Part shown: piece after piece, positions 10,842 to 21,078 of the stretch
How positions within the stretch are numbered: the stretch's first letter is position 1
How the letters are laid out: each line of letters begins with the position of its first letter
Source of the DNA: Thereva unica
Taxonomy: Eukaryota > Arthropoda > Insecta > Diptera > Therevidae
Direction of reading: 5' to 3'
NCBI GenBank assembly: GCA_949987705.1
Contig: CATLJY010000061.1
Coordinates: forward strand, 273,364-337,363
Length of the DNA: 64,000 nucleotides
Translations under genes and position numbers: made by a program
The notes under the pieces: generated by a model
Database searches by the model: none
Told to the model about the DNA's origin: nothing
The model's input: only the letters and a program-made list of their open reading frames with translations

Positions 10842-11393
10842 TTAGTTGACTTTTTTTCCGGGCGCCTTAACTGATCGTCGAAGGGTATGGGTACTTACGG
10901 CCGACAAGAACAACTCGACCCCTCGTAACCTACGACCATTCAGTCCGTCCTGCCTAAGTAGCCTCTGCAGCTCGGCCAACAGTAATCTAAATAGACTTCT
11001 AAAGGCACTACCCTTTTCGGGATTCATTGAATCCAGCAGCCCATATAATTTTGCTCCCGTAACACACAACGCCGGTTCCGCCACGCAACGATAGAAGATA
11101 CCCTCCATTGCCTGACTTAACACCCAGGGATTATTCTTAAAATCGAAAAATATAGTTAAGATTCTCGACGCAATGGTATCGAACGATCCCGGAATATCTG
11201 TTAACCTATTCATCACCTCGAAAAGATAACTCAATGCTGTGACCTCGTCCAGTGAGTGTGACATGACAACCCGTTTAGCCTTAGGAACGAATTCCTTCGC
11301 AAACGGAGATAGAGTCGAACGACAATGTGGCCTACGCAGCTTCTTGTGCGCAAGGGGCAGGCCATAATACGTGCGTCCGCAAGTATCAACCAT
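10842..11393 (-). CDS. PAIP1-like protein: PAM2 motif plus MIF4G-type domain
   Basis: 183 codons from ATG 11393; the frame is open a little further upstream with no other ATG. Residues 28-37 read LSPFAKEFVP, a good PAM2 motif, the peptide that docks on the MLLE domain of poly(A)-binding protein. Residues about 50-148 resemble the start of the PAIP1 MIF4G domain: a leucine-rich helix, then NRLTDIPGSFD, a GIFYRCVAEP segment, TGAKLYGLLD and FRSLFRLLLAEL. PAIP1 links poly(A)-binding protein to eIF4A and stimulates translation. The frame ends before a full MIF4G domain (usually about 200 residues), so it is truncated or a minimal form. It is in sense orientation in an LTR element lacking gag and pol, about 1.2 kb after the primer-binding site. 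I infer capture of a host gene. Whether it is expressed is unknown. Confidence 0.72.
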   Translation of the reverse strand: MVDTCGRTYYGLPLAHKKLRRPHCRSTLSPFAKEFVPKAKRVVMSHSLDEVTALSYLFEVMNRLTDIPGSFDTIASRILTIFFDFKNNPWVLSQAMEGIFYRCVAEPALCVTGAKLYGLLDSMNPEKGSAFRSLFRLLLAELQRLLRQDGLNGRRLRGVELFLSAVSTHTLRRSVKAPGKKVN

Positions 11394-12558
11394 GACTACC
11401 GAGGACAGTAGCAACCACCACGCCCCGAAGAATCGAAGAGGAAAAAAAATTTTTTGTGAAAATAGATTAAAATAGAACAGCCAATAAAATCAACAGCAAT
11501 TAGTATAACAACAAATGCCTAATAACAAATCAAATAAATATTGAAATTATGTGAGTATACCTCAAAAAAACACAACCAACGCTGATTAGTGAATAGCGAT
11601 AAAACAGCCAAAGTGTATTAGCGCCTATATATGGTAGTGTAGGTGAGGTGATTATGTGCTTTAATTCAGTATAAGCGAGGAATGGTTGAGACGGATAACA
11701 ATTCCCCTCAGGACTCCCGCATGTCGATGGCCTCGATGCCAGCTGGTGAAAACTATGAAGCATAGTCATCACCAGGTGTCATCCAGGTCGCCGACCCAGC
11801 TTCAGGTCTGCCCCGAACGAAGGACGGAAACAAAAAGTCAAAGGGCATAGTCACGAAAGGGAAACTTCTTCAGAAATAAAAAAAATTTGGGGAATCCGCT
11901 GTTCAATCACAACTGAGCTACCTTTCGGAAAATCAATCAGTTGGGATGAACCAGACGGAAAAAACTCAGGACGTAAACAAAAAATTAGAATTTAAAAAGC
12001 TGAATGGACCTTCCGAAGGAACAAGGGGCGCAGTGGCAGGCGTTAACACGCCTGTTACCAAAGACGGTTAAGCCCTTGTCCCAACTTCAACTTCCACCAG
12101 GAAAATTAAAAGATGATCCTGTTCAAGGACCGACGCAGTGGCAGGCGGTATCACGCCTGATACCAGAGTCGCCGACCCTAGAAACAGGACAGGGATGAAC
12201 CCCTACTACACCTGCACGCATAGCCAAGCGACCACTCGCTTGTTAGCAAGCCGTGCAGGTCAGCATGGCTCGAAGCTACTCCAAAAAGAAGAAGTTACCG
12301 CGTAAGTGAACGGACAGGCCTAAAAGCGAAGACAAATAAAAATTCACATAGAATTTGGACAAAGATGCTGAAAAAAATTCGACAAGACAGACAAGGACTA
12401 AGGCTTCGCGGTACTACCTTAGCCCACAGCGAGCGCTGGGTAAAAGTGGTGAACCATAAACAAAAAAATCAAATGTTGTCCGTGAAGGCACAAGTGGTAC
12501 TAAACCAAAAAAAAATTTAATCTCAGGGTCCGTGTAGGACAGTCAACGGGCTTTAAAA
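11394..12558 (-). promoter_or_regulatory. Structured 5' leader of the LTR element
   Basis: This stretch lies between primer-binding site and ORF and holds several strong hairpins. One pairs 12211-12218 with 12252-12259 and encloses CAAGCGA/TCGCTTG (12225-12231 with 12236-12242). Two copies of CAGGCG-N6-CGCCTG lie at 12037-12054 and 12142-12159. Another stem pairs TGGTGA with TCACCA (11744-11774). In retroelements this region usually carries packaging and dimerisation signals; that role here is inference. Confidence 0.5.
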
Positions 12559-12574
12559 GCCACGTTGGGCGCCA
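12559..12574 (-). promoter_or_regulatory. Primer-binding site, tRNA-Lys
   Basis: Minus-strand TGGCGCCCAACGTGG is complementary to the 3' end of animal tRNA-Lys (CCACGTTGGGCGCCA). It lies four bases inside the 5' LTR boundary and fixes the element's orientation. Confidence 0.85.
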
Positions 12575-12578
12575 TTTA

Positions 12579-14493
12579 TGTAACAGCATAATGGCGCGAT
12601 CTAAATAGTGGGCGCCACTTATGCGAGGTGTTACCCCCTTAGCCACAAGCCCGGAAGAGCATGGCCAAGGAGCCAACACCATACATAAGAATAAAAAGAA
12701 AATCCGGAACTCCTACGCCGGCCACACGGAGTTGTCTAGCTCGCCGGAGGGGTCGTGGGGTGTGTGGCCGGGGCTTACCGAGGCTGGTTCACCACTCACC
12801 TGTGACTATGTAACTTGAATTCCGCCATCATCCTTTTCCGATCATCGTCTGCGACGCGTCACACCCTGAAAAGGAAGTCATCCGTCCCAACCATTCCCAA
12901 GGAAAAATCTAACAACTTGAGTTCATTCTTAATAACTTAAAAATTGTTTTCTTTTATTTCAGACACATTAACAAAATACTAGAAACACCAATAGGTAATA
13001 TCAATATTCAATGGGACACGATTAGAACAATGTCATCATAGCTCAATACATTTACAGTTTCAACATAAAAACATTCACAATTTCCCCGGTAGGGATACTT
13101 CCGTATGCTAACTGATTTGCAAAACGTCTCGTATTGGTACCAATTTCGCTTCGTTTCACTCACAAGTGGTATCAACAAATATCGTGTCCAATTATAATTA
13201 CGAATAAGTTATTGGAAAACAACCAGAAAATTATTTTGCAAATAAAAAAAATTTAAGCCAATATTTTATAATAAAATTAGAACAAATGAAAAGGAAATTT
13301 CGTTTAAATTATTACATAACAATTGTACGGGAACAGTGAAAGAACAACAATTTATAAAGTATTTGCTTAATACCGTTAAAATTATTATTTGAGTAATAAA
13401 GTTAAAGTTAATAAATGAAGGTAAAAATTTGTGTTATTTTATTTATTTGTATTGTGTAAATCTATATATGTGTGTATAGCTATTTTAGATATCTTTTTTT
13501 TCTTTTGAAACCCAAATTTACTACCACCTTTCCGAATATATTGCAAAAGTAATATACAAAGTAAATGCCATACCGAAAAATCAATACTTCTTTGTTCCTT
13601 CTTAAGTTGGCACGATACCTTTATCGCCCTTAGTCCAATCAAATTAGGCCGACTTCACCATCTATATCCGTACTTGAAAAGTGTTCACCAGGCGCAACGC
13701 TTCATGACCAAATCTGCCACCAGGCAATTCATTAATAGTACACTGCCGTAAAACACCTCGATGACCACTAGTGAAATGAAGCCGCAATGAATGGGCCTCT
13801 TCTTCCTTTCCTACACCAAGCCAATTGACCAAAAATGTGAATCAACACGGCAGCCAATCACTTCCGTGTTAATGTGACGAAATTCTTGTACTCTCTTGAG
13901 AAACGCCGATGATCTCAGGTTGACCAACAGACGTGGAATCCAAGGTACACCAGAATAGCACCACCCAAATATTCTCCTTCGAAATTTGCTGCTAGATGAG
14001 CAATGACCGCCTTGCTACACATACGATGAAAGCCTTTTTCGTCTGCACGCTGCAAATCGCCAGGAAATGAGAAGCAGGATTCTTTGTCGCTGGTTTCTTG
14101 ACCCCTTCTGGTTGGTTTTTTTGGAAGACTTCTTGGTAGCTTCTTGATTACCATCAGGTTGGGAGCGAACACGGTAGCCGCCACTATTTACTCCGTCATG
14201 CAAAAAAGCCAATTGCAAAAAAAAACCGATTGAAAAAAAACTGAATCTCCTGACTGATTGCAAAAATATTAGCAAATCATTCCAAAAAAACTCTACGAGC
14301 TGACTCACACGAACTGAACTCTCAAATTTTTCTTTTTTTCCTCACTAACTAAATTATTTTTTTGTTCTCGCCTACCTCTTTTTAAATTTTTCCTTTTCCT
14401 CAAAAGTGATTTACAATAAATTTCCCATTGCCTACAAGGTGATTTCCCAACTAAATTTCCCCACCCAAATAACTAATAATTCCGACCGTTACA
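12579..14493 (-). repeat. 5' LTR of the PAIP1-carrying element
   Basis: 1915 bp, bounded by TG...CA, near-identical to 6993-8907. It should hold the promoter. Long T- and A-rich tracts are present, but no TATA box could be placed with confidence. Confidence 0.92.
13915..14154 (-). CDS. Possible small LTR-encoded ORF, unknown
   Basis: 79 codons from ATG 14154, in the sense direction of the element and intact in both LTR copies (the other is at 8329-8568). It starts with a Lys/Arg-rich stretch and ends with hydrophobic residues near its C-terminus. It resembles no family I know. An overlapping frame has no ATG. Because the LTRs are nearly identical by descent, conservation between them is not evidence of selection. 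Confidence 0.2.
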   Translation of the reverse strand: MVIKKLPRSLPKKPTRRGQETSDKESCFSFPGDLQRADEKGFHRMCSKAVIAHLAANFEGEYLGGAILVYLGFHVCWST

Positions 14494-17036
14494 GTGGATG
14501 TTCACGCCATTATAGGGATGCACTGTCTAAATTTCAGCCCTATAGCTCCAGCGGTTTGGGTAAACCCCATTTCACCCCCTTAGGGGATGAATTTCGAAAA
14601 ATCGCTTCTTAGTGGATGTTCACGCCATTATATTGATGCACTGTCAAAATTTCAGCGCTATAGCTCCAACGGTTTGGATAAACCCCATTTCACCCCCTTA
14701 GGGGATGAATTTTGAAAAATCGCTTTATAGTGGATGTCCACTCCATTATAGGGATGCACTGTCCAAATTTCAGCCCTATAGCTTTAGCAGTTTGTAAAAA
14801 CCCTATACACCCTTAGGGGATGAATTTCGAAAAATCGCTCTTTAGTGAATGTTCACGTCGTTATAGGGATGCACTGTTAAAATTTCAACCCTATAGCTCC
14901 AGCGGTTTGGATAAACCCTATTTCACCCCCTTAAGGGATGAATTTCGAAAAATCGCTTTATAGTGGATATCCAATCCATTATAGGGATGCACTGTCCAAA
15001 TTTCAGCCCTATAGCTTTAGCGGTTTGTAAAAACCCTATTTCACACCCTTAGGAGATGAATTTCGAAAAATCGCTCTTTAGTGGATGTAAACGTCATTAT
15101 AGGGATGCACTGTCAAAATTTCAGCCCTATAGCTTTAGCTGTTTGTAAAAACCCCATTTCACACCCTTAGGGGGTGAATTTCGAAAAATCGCTCTTTAGT
15201 GGATGTGCACGTCATTATAGGGATGCACTGTTAAAATTTCAACCCTATAGCTCAAGCGGTTTGGATAAACCCTATTTCACCCCCTTAAGGGATGAATTTC
15301 GAAAAATCGCTTTATAGTGGATGTCCACTCCATTATAGGGATGCACTGTCCAAATTTCAGCCCTATAGCTTTAGCAGTTTGTAAAAACCCTATACACCCT
15401 TAGGGGATGAATTTCGAAAAATCGCTCTTTAGTGAATGTTCACGTCGTTATAGGGATGCACTGTTAAAATTTCAACCCTATAGCTCCAGCGGTTTGGATA
15501 AACCCTATTTCACCCCCTTAAGGGATGAATTTCGAAAAATCGCTTTATAGTGGATATCCAATCCATTATAGGGATGCACTGTCCAAATTTCAGCCCTATA
15601 GCTTTAGCGGTTTGTAAAAACCCCATTTCACCCCCTTAGGGGATGAATTTCGAAAAATCGCTTTATAGTGGATGTCCACTCCATTATAGGGATGCAGTGT
15701 CCAATTTTCAGCCCTATAGCTTTAGCGGTTTGTAAAAACCCCATTTCACACCCTTAGGGGATGAATTTCGAAAAATCGCTCTTTAGTGGATGTCCACGTC
15801 ATTAAAGGGATCCACTGTTAAAATTTCAACCCTATAGCTCCAGCGGTTTGGATAAACCCTATTTCACCCCCTTAAGGGATGAATTTCGAAAAATCGCTTT
15901 ATAGTGGATGTCCACTCCATTATAGGGATGCACTCTCCAATTTTCAGCCCTATAGCTTTAGTGGTTTGTAAAAACCCCATTTCACACCCTTAGGGGATGA
16001 ATTTTGAAAAATCGCTCTTTAGTGGATGTCCACGTCATTAAAGGGATCCACTGTTAAAATTTCAACCCTATAGCTCCAGCGGTTTGGATAAACCCCATTT
16101 CACCCCCTTAAGGGATGAATTTCGAAAAATCGCTTTATAGTGGATGTCCACTCCATTATAGGGATGCACTGTCCAATTTTCAGCCCTATAGCTTTAGCGG
16201 TTTGTAAAAACCCCATTTCACACCCTTAGGGGATGAATTTCGAAAAATCGCTCTTTAGTGGATGTCCACGTCATTAAAGGGATCCACTGTTAAAATTTCA
16301 ACCCTATAGCTCGAGCGGTTTGGATAAACCCCATTTCACCCCCTTAAGGGATGAATTTCGAAAAATCGCTTTATAGTGGACGTCCACTCCATTATAGGGA
16401 TGCACTGTCCAATTTTCAGCCCTATAGCTTTAGCGGTTTGTAAAAACCCCATTTCACACCCTTAGGGGATGAATTTCGAAAAATCGCTCTTTAGTGGATG
16501 TCCACGTCATTAAAGGGATCCACTGTTGAAATTTCAGCCCTATAGCTCCAGCGGTTTGGATATACCCCATTTCACCCCCTTAAGGGATGAATTTCGAAAA
16601 ATCGCTTTATAGTGGATGTCCACGCCATTATAGGGATGCACTGTCAAAATTTCAGCCCTATAACTTTAGCCGTTTGGATAAAAGCCATTTCAACCCCTTA
16701 GGGGATGAATTTCGAAAAATCGCTTTTTAGTGGATGTAAACGTCATTATATGGATGCACTGTCAAAATTTCAGCCCTATAGCTCCAGCGGTTTGGGTAAA
16801 CCCCATTTCACCCCCTTAGGGGATGAATTTCGAAAAATCGCTTCTTAGCGGATGTCCACGCCATTATAGGGATGCACTGTCAAAATTTCAGCCCTATAGC
16901 CCCAACGGTTTGGATAAACCCCATTTCACCCCCTTAGGGGATGAATTTCGAAAAATCGCTTTATAGTGGATGTCCACGCCATTATAGGGATGCACTGTCA
17001 AAATTTCAGCCCTTTAGCTCCAGCGGTTTAGGTTGT
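14494..17036. repeat. 118-bp minisatellite, right part, with higher-order repeats
   Basis: About 21 units. A block from about 14731 repeats at about 15318 with an offset of 587 bp (five units). Between about 15660 and 16560 two unit types alternate: one with CACTCCATTATAGGGATGC, the other with CACGTCATTAAAGGGATCC. It belongs to the surrounding Helitron-like element. Confidence 0.9.
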
Positions 17037-17293
17037 GCGTTGTCTGTTAGTCAGTTACTTTTTATACAATAGGAAAAAAAGTAAAGATAAAAAATCTCCT
17101 TACAACTTATTGAACCCCATTTCACCCCCTTCAACCCTTTTTTCTCCATAAAAAGTAGCCTATGTCCGTCTCCAAGGTCTAAACTATGTCTGTAGCAAAT
17201 TTCATCAAAATCGGTTTAGTGGTTTAGGCGTGAAAGCGTAACAGACAGACAGACAGACAGAGTTACTTTCGCATTTATAATATTAAGTAAGGA
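17037..17293 (-). repeat. Conserved 5' segment of the Helitron-like element
   Basis: Contains the widespread insect motif in which a TTTAGTGGTTTAGGCGTGAA stretch leads to (CAGA)n, then GTTACTTTCGCATTTATAAT. Read on the minus strand this is the 5' end of the element. Confidence 0.6.
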
Positions 17294-17812
17294 TTAAGAA
17301 CAGGAACGTGAGGGACTCCGTTTACAAGATATGTAATTAAAAAGTGTGATCTAAATCAAAATATTCTTCGTTTTTTTTTCAGAAAAATCCCAATATTTTA
17401 GCCACTCAAGTTTTTGTTCTTAAAATTTTCGAATTCAAGTATCAAATTTGCTGAATACGAATTCAGAAAATTTGCTGAATACGAACTCAAAAACATATAT
17501 ACTAGTTTTGAACTTATTTATACAAATTTTGAAAAATTATGCCCGCCATTTTGGATCCGCCATTTTCAAATTCCAAATTTTGACATCAAATTCGTAATCG
17601 GCATGTCCAAAAACATCTAGATGTAAGTTTTGAGTTTATTTCTACAATGTTTTAAAAATGATTTCCGCCATATTGGATTCGCCATTTTGAGTTTTCAGTT
17701 TTTGACATCAAATTAGTGATCAGCGAGGTCGATTACGCTATAATACCGAATTTCGTCCACATCCATCAATATTTAGACTGTCCACGTTTTCGGCAATTCG
17801 TCCCACTGTGAA
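17294..17812. repeat. Right arm of the 14.8-kb element
   Basis: Contains diverged, inverted counterparts of 5480-5900: segments with CGCCATTTTGGATCCGCCAT and GATCAGCGAGGTCGATTACG, ending in the terminal inverted repeat. No gene. Confidence 0.6.
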
Positions 17813-18113
17813 GCGGTTAAACTCCAACATCATGGGCCCCCTTGAAATTCTAGATTTCAACAATAATGTCCGGATCTGCGCTGGACGTTGACATATTCTC
17901 CGTGCTCCGATATAGGGCAGCCATAATAATCAGGATGATGTGAATTTCATGGTGCTTTGGAATCTCGAGGGTGTGTGGTTTGGAAAAAAAGAAAGTTCGA
18001 TTAGTAGGAAGAAAAAGGAAAAAAAAACTTCAACATATACATTCGTATCCAGGTTATATAAAAATTTCGCATTTGGCTTTCAAAAAAAAACAATTCATAA
18101 TATTACAAGAAAA

Positions 18114-19250
18114 TTAATCACATGTAGGGTCGGAAGCTAGCGTTTTCATTTTATCTATCTCTTCAGCTTGCATGAGCTCATTACTGGGTAAAACACATAT
18201 CTTAGTGATAGCACGTTGGATTTCTGCCGTACTGGTCTTAATTGTTACTACTCTTACGGACTTATCTTTACCGGGATGTGTTTTTATTATGCGGCCTAAT
18301 TTCCATCTGAGAGGAGGAATCCGTTCATCTTTAAGTATGACCAAATCTCCTACCTTAACATTACGTTCACTTTGGCGCCATCTTGGGCGTTGTTGGAGAC
18401 GAGCTAAATACTCAGTTGTCCATCGGTTCCAAAAGTGTTGTCGAAGTCGTTGTATGTATCGCCATCTATCGAGGCCATGAATATTATGGTCGAGTAGGGC
18501 CTCTTCAGGCGGAGGCAACAGAGGCTTACCTATGAGGAAATGGGCTGGAGTTAAAATTCCAAGATCATGAATATCATCGGACAGAGGACAGAGGGGCCGA
18601 GAATTTAAACACGCCTCAATCTGGATGGTGAGAGTGATAAGTTCTTCATACACAAAACTCGCATTTTTCGCAACACGTTTGAAATGAAATTTGAGAGACT
18701 TTACTTCAGCCTCCGAAAGACCACCAAAATGAGGGGAATACGGCGGAATGAAACTCCACTCGACACCGTTTACGGAAAAGGTCTGGGCGGCTTCGGTCTC
18801 AGCCTGCTGTATAGCAGCATTGAGTTCCGCATCTAGTTTGTTTTTTGCTCCCACAAAATTTGTACCATTATCTGAATATACTCTTTGGCATAATCCGCGC
18901 CGAGAAATGAACCTCCTGAACGCTGTGAGAAACGAATTGGTGCTAAGATCACCGACGACTTCGAGATGCACGGCTTTGGAACATAAACAGACAAAGATGA
19001 CAATATACCCTTAATATGATCGACTACCTCGGATTCGACTCGCTCGGATGTCAAGAGGGCCAGTATAATCAAGTCCTACAAAGGTGAACGGGTTACTAAT
19101 CGTAACTCTTTCCGGAGGTAAATCGGCCATGATTTGTGTCTGATTAGTTTTTCGCAACCGGAAGCACACGACACAATTATGGAAACACCTCTTTATTAAA
19201 TTTTTAGCACGTAAAATCCAATAATTTTGTCGCAAAAATGCCTGCACTAA
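18114..19250 (-). pseudogene. BEL/Pao integrase region
   Basis: The upstream frame (19011-19247) has the N-terminal zinc-finger half (CVVCFRL) and the start of the catalytic core with GLDYTGPLD. The next frame (18114-18971) has YSDNGTNF, then YSPHFGGLSEAEVKSLK and a C-terminal stretch that reads RWKLGRI. These are the three acidic positions of a retroviral-type DDE integrase in BEL/Pao style. The two frames are out of register, so the gene is broken. A stop at 18114 and a 285-bp 3' region with a polypurine tract follow. Confidence 0.85.
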
Positions 19251-21078
19251 TTGAGGTGTCCCCCGTGTAGTGTTTCTTCGTGTGCATGCTCAATGACGAG
19301 CTGAGTAAAATGACCGCTGCTGGGCAACAAAATAGGGCGGCGCTCATTAAAGGGTTAGGTGGAGCTGCTGAGCCGTCTTCCTACTCGAAATAGATGATCC
19401 GAATCTAGCCAAGGATTCAAGCTTAGCAATTTGCTGCGTACCGAGATAGGCCGTTTTTCTGATAATGACTTGAATTCATCATTGAAATAAAGTGACTGAA
19501 TGGTCTAACACCAAAATTTGCGACTCTGATCAATTTCCGTGTAAGACAGCGATCTCAAAGTTTGGGAGGTTGTGGTCGATTTCTCTTTAACCTTGCGGAG
19601 AAAAAGCGGAAGCAATACGCAGTCACTCGGAGGAGCCGCTTGAGCTTTGAAAAACGGGCCAAGACTGAGTATAAATATGACGTATCAGGGTGACAGGCAG
19701 GCAATTCCTGTGCCTCAAGTTCCTCTCGTACGTGACGAGGTGACGTAAGCCATTGATCTTCATTTTGCTTTAACCAAGAGGGGCCTTGTAGCCATAGCGT
19801 TTGGTGGATGAGTTCTTATCCGGAGATACCGCGACTACTACAGTCCGCAGGATTTTGAGAAGAAGGGACATGTCGCCATTTGGGGGCGCCAATATTAGTA
19901 GTTATGGTGCAGAGGCGGTTACAAATGAATGTCTTGATTGGGGGTTTTCGCAGCCACGACAAAACGATAGTGGAATCGGACCAGGTGCGTAACTGGGACT
20001 CATCAAAGGGGATGCTTTTTCGCATAGCTTTAAGTAGTTCCGACAAGAGGACGGCGCCACACAGTTCAAGACGGGGAAGGGTTATAGTTTTCACGGGACT
20101 AACTTTGGTTTTGCTACTGAGCAGAAAGATATTTATCCCGGATTTATGCTCCACACGAATGTAGACGACCGCAGTGTACGCCCGCTCGGATGCGTCACAG
20201 AAGCCATGTATCTGGAACGTGAGTACTAACCCATCGAGGAATAACTATCTGTTCAATTGCAGGTAGAGTGTTGAGGTAAGCGGTCCAGAAAGTTTCGAGC
20301 TCGTGGGGTAGAGGTTCATCCCATAAGAGGCCATGTTGCCACAAGACTTGGATAAATATCTTGGCGCGGATTATAACTGGAGCTAGCCAGCCCAGAGGGT
20401 CATAGAGGCTAGCTATGTATGCCAAGACCTTTCGCTTGGTAAAGGGGGGTTGGGGTTTATCCATACGAATCTTAAAACTGAAATGGAGTGGAATTCCAGA
20501 AAAGGCCAAGAGTTTTGATCACGTCCGTTGTCATCCTAACCACATGAGAATTTGGGGTTCGATCAACCAACCACATTTTTTTAGAGCAGATCGGGGCAAT
20601 TAGCGGACCATTTGTAAAGGTGACAATGACCAGCTTTTAGGATTGATATGGTTTCTTCCTGTAGAGACAAGGCGTCATTCAAAGTATCCGCGCCTGAGTA
20701 AATATCATCAACGTAGGTTTCGAATCTTAAAATTTCCGCGGAATTTGGGTATTTGTCTCCCTCATCTTGAGCCAACTGATGAAGGGTGCGAATCGCCAAG
20801 TAGGGTGCACTCGCTGTACCGAAAGTTACTGTGTGGAGTCGTATATCTTCAATGGGTGAATTACAGTCGTTTCGCCAAACGATACGCTGAAATTCATGAT
20901 CTGGGCATTCAACAAGGATCTGTCGGTACATCGTTTCTATGTCCGCACAGAATACGAAACGCTTCAACCTCCACTTTAGGAGAAGCTGCGAAATGTCTTG
21001 CTGCAGGCGAGGTACAGTCAGCAATCTGTCATTCAACGAGTGGCCATTAGAAGTCTCAAGTCTTGCATGAGGCATCAA
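19251..21078 (-). pseudogene. BEL/Pao reverse transcriptase and RNase H region
   Basis: The RT part (20581-21078) has CADIETMYRQI and the active-site YVDD within FETYVDDIYSGAD. The segment 20195-20509 carries the BEL-typical SLYDPLGWLAPVIIRAK. The segment 19816-20154 carries LPRLELCGAVLL and WSDSTIVLSWL, typical of the BEL RNase H region. Frames change between these parts and several stops lie near 19300-19800. The enzyme is therefore dead, although each domain is easy to recognise. Confidence 0.85.

Larger units (their letters stand above)
6993..14493 (-). mobile_element. Young non-autonomous LTR retrotransposon, 7.5 kb
   Basis: Two direct 1915-bp repeats (6993-8907 and 12579-14493) start TGTAAC and end GTTACA. 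Target duplication GTGG lies at 6989-6992 and 14494-14497; the uninterrupted minisatellite unit has GTGG once. Orientation is minus: after the right-hand LTR a primer-binding site reads TGGCGCCCAACGTGG. By eye the LTRs differ at only about four positions, so insertion is recent. The 3.65-kb interior has no gag, protease, RT or integrase. It has a structured leader, one PAIP1-like frame, a long non-coding tail and a tRNA-Lys copy. The TSD length and tRNA-Lys primer suggest a Gypsy-type parent (inference). Confidence 0.9.
6444..17293 (-). mobile_element. Helitron-like element with internal minisatellite
   Basis: On the minus strand it starts TCCTTACTTAATATTATAAA (17293 downward) and ends GCTAG at 6444. 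The host base before the start is A and the base after the end is T, with no target duplication. These are Helitron rules (5'-TC, 3'-CTRR, insertion at AT). Its 5' part has the insect-typical (CTGT)n tract and TTACGCTTTCACGCC. The interior is a 118-bp tandem array into which a 7.5-kb LTR element has jumped. No Rep/helicase frame is present, so it is non-autonomous. Confidence 0.65.
2967..17812. mobile_element. 14.8-kb TIR element, TSD GCG
   Basis: The left end reads TACAGTGGGACGAATTGC followed by AAAACGTGGAC. The right end is its inverse, GTCCACGTTTT then GCAATTCGTCCCACTG (17780-17807). GCG flanks both ends (2964-2966, 17813-17815). The uninterrupted LTR copy near 30225 has a single GCG. After nested elements are removed, about 4 kb of its own sequence remains. 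It includes inverted segments rich in ATGGCGG motifs (5480-5900 against 17400-17760). No transposase frame is visible. Its superfamily is undecided. Confidence 0.7.
2186..17829 (-). mobile_element. BEL/Pao 3' LTR, split in three
   Basis: On the minus strand the LTR starts TGTTGGAGTTTAACCGC at 17829, directly after a purine tract (CAAGGGGG, 17837-17844). It resumes at 2966 after a 14.8-kb insertion and again at 2204 after a 574-bp MITE. The same sequence runs uninterrupted in the 5' LTR (30028-30240), which serves as the empty site. Similarity ends near 2186, so the LTR's 3' part is missing or displaced. The coordinates include the nested elements. Confidence 0.65.

Noticed and set aside
12004..12198. 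64-codon plus-strand frame with an internal repeat (QWQA-x-RL)
   Set aside because: Antisense to the element; the repeat is explained by the duplicated leader hairpins.
14494..17036. 118-bp repeats as CRISPR or coding repeats
   Set aside because: No spacers, and short frames in it are interrupted and differ between units; it is a minisatellite in a Helitron-like element.
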